Shown here one piece after another: positions 6,358 to 8,865 of a DNA stretch of 8,865 nucleotides. Source of the DNA: Fidelibacterota bacterium (lineage in GTDB: Bacteria > Fidelibacterota > Marinisomatia > Marinisomatales > CAZVFT01). The notes below the pieces were generated by a model, which saw nothing but the letters and a program-made list of their open reading frames with translations, was not told the origin of the DNA and did no database searches. The position numbers were made by a program, and so were the translations under genes. The DNA lies in contig JACNLN010000118.1 in the NCBI GenBank assembly GCA_014381485.1, forward strand, positions 1-8,865, written 5' to 3'. Each line of letters begins with the position of its first letter. Within the stretch, counting starts at the first letter, position 1.

Positions 6358-7053
6358 CTATTTCTCTATCCCAAGTAATTCCAATTCAAAGATGAGTGTA
6401 CTGTTTGGTTCAATAACTCGAGAGCCCCGTTCACCATAGGCAAGGTCAGAAGGAATAAATAATTCCCATTTTGATCCAACTGGCATCATTTGGAGAGCTT
6501 CAGTCCATCCTTTAATGACACCTGTCACCCGAAATTTTGCTGGTTTGCCTTTATCGTATGAACTGTCGAAAGTTGTTCCATCCAGGAGTGTGCCGTGATA
6601 ATGTACTTCGACCATATCAGATTTTTCGGGTATCGGACCGTCACCCATTTTGATGACTTTATATTGTAGTCCACTTGGTTGAACCACTATATCTTTATGT
6701 TTGGCATTTTCTGCCAGGAATTTTTCACCCTCCATTTTGTTTTCTTCAGTCAATTTTTTCCGAATTTCCTGTTGTTTTTGGCGTATTTCCATCTGGTATG
6801 CTCTTAAAACTTTCTGTTTTGTGTTTTCCTCAACTTTTGTTTCTGAACCTGAAAAACTGTCGCGAAATCCTTGAACAAGAAGATCTGGGTTAATATCCAA
6901 TTCCTGTCTTTTCATTCCACCACCGATATCCATTCCTATACTGTAACTAACAGTATCCTGATGGGTGGTTAGTTTGGAAACGCTTTTTTGCTGTGAGTCG
7001 TTAGTGCAGGCAATTAAAGCAACAAGTAATCCTGCTGTGATCATTTGTTTCAT
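6358..7053 (-). CDS. FKBP-type peptidyl-prolyl cis-trans isomerase, lipoprotein (FkpA/Mip-like)
   Basis: Folding catalyst that isomerises Xaa-Pro bonds in envelope proteins. Residues 1-15 form a lipoprotein signal ending in the lipobox LIA|C with Cys16 as lipidation site; Thr17 at +2 does not suggest inner-membrane retention. Residues 34-65 (DTVSYSIGMDIGGGM...) match the FKBP N-terminal dimerisation domain, followed by a charged helical linker rich in K, E and Q (about 75-115). The FKBP domain spans about 140-231 with the usual pocket residues: Tyr152 in VHYHG, Phe162-Asp163 in TTFDSS, Val179-Ile180, Trp183 in KGWTEAL, Tyr206 in DLAYGERG and Phe222. At 231 residues it is close to Mip/FkpA size. 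AGGAAG lies seven bases before ATG 7053-7051; ATG 7044-7042 is possible but would shorten the charged signal start. It is convergent with pckA and divergent from trpB2, apparently a single-gene unit. Confidence 0.93.
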   Translation of the reverse strand: MKQMITAGLLVALIACTNDSQQKSVSKLTTHQDTVSYSIGMDIGGGMKRQELDINPDLLVQGFRDSFSGSETKVEENTKQKVLRAYQMEIRQKQQEIRKKLTEENKMEGEKFLAENAKHKDIVVQPSGLQYKVIKMGDGPIPEKSDMVEVHYHGTLLDGTTFDSSYDKGKPAKFRVTGVIKGWTEALQMMPVGSKWELFIPSDLAYGERGSRVIEPNSTLIFELELLGIEK

Positions 7054-7124
7054 TATCTGTCTTCCTTTCTATGATTATTAAACTTTTCTATGAAATAACC
7101 CACCGCAAATCTGAGAAATAGAAC

Positions 7125-7157
7125 TCAACTTTCCAAAGAATTCATATTGGAAGTTGA
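7125..7157. repeat. Imperfect inverted repeat upstream of the FKBP gene
   Basis: TCAACTTTCCAA (7125-7136) and TTGGAAGTTGA (7147-7157) are inverted copies with one extra T, separated by ten bases. It lies 72-104 bases upstream of the FKBP start, so it may be an operator or a leader hairpin. No matching promoter could be fixed. Confidence 0.35.
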
Positions 7158-7169
7158 TGAAAATAAACC

Positions 7170-7201
7170 TCATTTTCTTGAGAAGTTCATCATTTTCTTG
7201 A
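7170..7201. repeat. Two 12-base direct repeats, 20 bases apart
   Basis: TCATTTTCTTGA occurs at 7170-7181 and again at 7190-7201, identical in all twelve bases and spaced by 20 bases, about two helical turns. It lies in the divergent spacer between the FKBP and trpB2 genes. This spacing suits a protein bound as neighbouring copies on one DNA face, but the regulator is unknown. Confidence 0.4.
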
Positions 7202-7340
7202 TAATAATCTAAATCGAATCAACTATAAAGACACTACCGATTATGCATAAAACAATGTGAGTTACGAGCTTAATTATTTCCAAATTCCTAATATCTTTGT
7301 CATTAGAAGATATCTGAAATAAATGATGTTTAATTAACCT

Positions 7341-7369
7341 TTGGAATTGTGAGTTTGGATTACTTTAAT
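7341..7369 (+). promoter_or_regulatory. Possible promoter of trpB2
   Basis: TTGGAA (7341-7346, four of six) and TTTAAT (7364-7369, five of six) are separated by exactly 17 bases and would start transcription near 7376, leaving a leader of about 120 bases. The AT-rich surroundings make chance matches likely. Confidence 0.28.
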
Positions 7370-7404
7370 CAATTTATGACACAAGATTTTTTATTCTTCC
7401 ACGT

Positions 7405-7424
7405 TTTACAAAAGGCTTTGTAAA
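7405..7424. promoter_or_regulatory. Perfect palindrome upstream of trpB2, candidate operator
   Basis: TTTACAAA (7405-7412) and TTTGTAAA (7417-7424) are exact inverted copies around the four bases AGGC. The site ends 71 bases before ATG 7496. Its first six bases, TTTACA, differ from a -35 box by one base. It does not look like the E. coli TrpR operator, and no T-box or Trp-rich leader peptide was found in this spacer, so any control of trpB2 by tryptophan is not visible. Confidence 0.4.
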
Positions 7425-7495
7425 TTTAATGTGTAGTCAAGAAAGTAATTAAACACTTATTTTCAATTCAAAAAAGCAAATTAGTGGAGCAAAAA

Positions 7496-8785
7496 ATGAA
7501 GAAAAATTTGAGGGAAATTAATATCTCTACCGAAGATATACCAACCAGTTGGTATAATATTTTACCGGATTTACCCACCCCGTTGCCACCTCCAAAAGGA
7601 GATGAACAGCTGAAACTATTACCAGAAATGATGATTTTAGAATGTTTGAAACAGGAAAGTTCCCCTGATAGATGGATTGAAATACCTGATGGTATTCGGC
7701 AATTATATCTTCAGGCGGGAAGACCCAGACCACTATTCAGAGCATTAAATTTAGAAAAAGCATTAGGAACGCCAGCCCGACTTTATTACAAATCAGAATT
7801 TTACAGTCCCACTGGAAGCCATAAAGTAAATACTGCTCTTGCTCAAGCATACTATGCCAGGGAACAGGGTTGTGAAAGACTTACTACCGAAACCGGTGCA
7901 GGACAGTGGGGAACGGCTCTTGCCTACGCTACGAGTATCGTCGGTTTGAAATGCACTGTTTTTTGGGTGAGAGCGGTTTACCAGTGGAAACATTCCAGAA
8001 GAAACCTTATGCAAATTTATGGAGCAGAGGTAAATGCATCACCAAGCGATAAAACCGAAGTTGGTAAACTCCTCGTAAAAGATAATCCTGATCACCCCGG
8101 CTCTCTGGCAATTGCCATTTCTGAGGGATTAGAGGACGCTAAAAATGATCCTAAAGCTGTTTATTCTCTCGGATCGGTACTAAACCATGTCTTGATACAT
8201 CAGTCAATCATTGGCTTGGAAACTCAATTGCAATTTGAAATGATTGATGAATATCCCGATGTGATGATTTCCTGTCTGGGAGGCGGCAGCAACTTTGGAG
8301 GATTTGTCATACCATTTGTAGGTGATGTATTAACTAAAGGTAAAAAAATCCAATTCATTGCGGCTCAAAGTGAAGCAGCTCCTAATTTACAGGGAACATA
8401 CCGATATAATTTTGCTGATTACGCAAAACTAACTCCTCAACTTAAAATGTATACTCTCGGACACATGTTTGAGATGCCGCCAATCAGAGGTGATGGGTTA
8501 CGATACCATGGATGTGCCCCCATTATTAGCTTACTGAGAGACGAAGGCTATATTGATACGGTGGCTTATCCTGTGGATGAAAAATATGTGTTTGAAAAGG
8601 GGAAACTATTCACTCAAACTGAAGGTTTTTTACCTGCCCCTGAGTCTGCTTACAGTATTGCTTGTGCTATTGATGAAGCCAATAAGTGCAAGGAATCTGG
8701 TGAAGAAAAAGTGATTGCATTTAATGTTAGTGGACACGGATTTATGGATATGGTGGGTTTTCGAAAAGTTCTTGGATTGGAATAG
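7496..8785 (+). CDS. trpB2: Tryptophan synthase beta chain, long form (TrpB2)
   Basis: PLP enzyme condensing indole with L-serine to tryptophan. The 429-residue length, the N-terminal segment with LPTPLPPPKGDE (26-37) and the motif wording mark it as TrpB2 rather than the standard TrpB1 of about 400 residues. Active-site motifs: GRPRPL (75-80), PTGSHKVNTA with Schiff-base Lys110, TETGAGQWGTAL (131-142) with Glu132 where TrpB1 has ETGAGQHG, SPS..T (182-187), LGSVLNHVLIHQ (225-236), the phosphate loop GGGSNFGG (262-269), TEGFLPAPESAY (375-386) and SGHG (412-415). ATG 7496 is chosen because GGAG (7486-7489) lies six bases upstream; GTG 7484 is in frame but has no ribosome-binding site. No trpA or other trp gene is visible nearby, and the gene is flanked by a 442-bp spacer and a terminator. 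TrpB2 proteins often act without TrpA, as indole-salvage enzymes; that role is inferred here. Confidence 0.94.
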   Translation: MKKNLREINISTEDIPTSWYNILPDLPTPLPPPKGDEQLKLLPEMMILECLKQESSPDRWIEIPDGIRQLYLQAGRPRPLFRALNLEKALGTPARLYYKSEFYSPTGSHKVNTALAQAYYAREQGCERLTTETGAGQWGTALAYATSIVGLKCTVFWVRAVYQWKHSRRNLMQIYGAEVNASPSDKTEVGKLLVKDNPDHPGSLAIAISEGLEDAKNDPKAVYSLGSVLNHVLIHQSIIGLETQLQFEMIDEYPDVMISCLGGGSNFGGFVIPFVGDVLTKGKKIQFIAAQSEAAPNLQGTYRYNFADYAKLTPQLKMYTLGHMFEMPPIRGDGLRYHGCAPIISLLRDEGYIDTVAYPVDEKYVFEKGKLFTQTEGFLPAPESAYSIACAIDEANKCKESGEEKVIAFNVSGHGFMDMVGFRKVLGLE

Positions 8786-8802
8786 GCAAATAGTTAGACG
8801 CA

Positions 8803-8842
8803 AAAAGTCTGCAAGTTTATCTTTTTAAACTTGTGGGCTTTT
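8803..8842 (+). terminator. Intrinsic terminator after trpB2
   Basis: Bases 8803-8818 pair with 8827-8842 over 16 positions, including four G-T wobbles, with CAAGTTT / AAACTTG at the top and AAAAG / CTTTT at the base. The eight-base loop is AT-rich, and a T-rich tail (8839-8848 and beyond) follows. It begins 18 bases after the trpB2 stop and makes co-transcription with a downstream gene unlikely. Confidence 0.82.
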
Positions 8843-8865
8843 ATTTTGGTTATTGTTTTTCTTAA

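Larger units (their letters stand above)
7054..7495. other. Divergent spacer between the FKBP and trpB2 genes
   Basis: No credible gene was found in these 442 bases; the short open frames present (14-16 codons, for example at 7071 and 7158) lack coding character and contain no tryptophan run. The spacer holds the inverted repeat at 7125-7157, the direct repeats at 7170-7201, a weak promoter candidate and the palindrome at 7405-7424. Roughly 7205-7335 shows nothing recognisable. Confidence 0.65.

Noticed and set aside
7158..7202. Short leader peptide (14 codons) upstream of trpB2
   Set aside because: Contains no tryptophan codons, lies over 300 bases before trpB2, and has no attenuator-like hairpin pair after it.
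7484..7495. GTG 7484 as the trpB2 start
   Set aside because: It lies within the likely ribosome-binding site of ATG 7496 and has no such site of its own.

Overview
The window reads as an ordinary chromosomal stretch of an AT-rich, probably Gram-negative bacterium. Three things point loosely to the FCB superphylum (Bacteroidota, Marinimicrobia, Cloacimonadota and relatives): the start of a gingipain-like exported protein, an FKBP isomerase with a lipoprotein signal, and spacers full of small CC-loop-GG hairpins. This placement is inference; there is no rRNA or other marker gene here.

Layout. Positions 1-642 (minus) hold the N-terminal 214 codons of an exported peptidase C25-like protein, cut off by the window edge. 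A divergent spacer (643-981) carries an FNR-box-like palindrome and a good sigma70-type promoter. This promoter faces a two-gene unit: a diacylglycerol-kinase-family lipid kinase (982-1911, TTG start) and an alpha/beta hydrolase (1948-2799). A 487-bp spacer (2800-3286) has no gene but is packed with inverted repeats resembling a small non-autonomous or REP-like element. Next come an aspartate-aminotransferase-like enzyme (3287-4504) and ATP-type PEP carboxykinase (4501-6144), which overlap by four bases (ATGA). A convergent spacer with two hairpins, one a likely bidirectional terminator, separates them from an FKBP-type prolyl isomerase lipoprotein (7053-6358, minus). A second divergent spacer (7054-7495) contains repeats and a palindrome and precedes a long-form tryptophan synthase beta chain (TrpB2, 7496-8785), followed by a strong terminator.

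How the genes work together. The clearest functional link is aspC-pckA: the transaminase interconverts aspartate and oxaloacetate, and the carboxykinase interconverts oxaloacetate and PEP with ATP. Translational coupling would tie amino-acid carbon to gluconeogenesis, or in the reverse direction PEP carboxylation to aspartate supply. The lipid kinase and hydrolase probably act together on lipids, but their substrates cannot be read from sequence. FKBP and the C25-like protein are exported envelope proteins. TrpB2 stands alone in the visible region.

Two starts differ from the longest open frame: pckA is placed at ATG 4501 rather than TTG 4495, and trpB2 at ATG 7496 rather than GTG 7484, in both cases because of ribosome-binding-site position. 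I see no CRISPR array, tRNA, transposase, toxin-antitoxin pair or defence system. Nothing in the window clearly amounts to a new biological system; the repeat-rich 2817-3164 block and the fused aspC-pckA unit deserve most attention.
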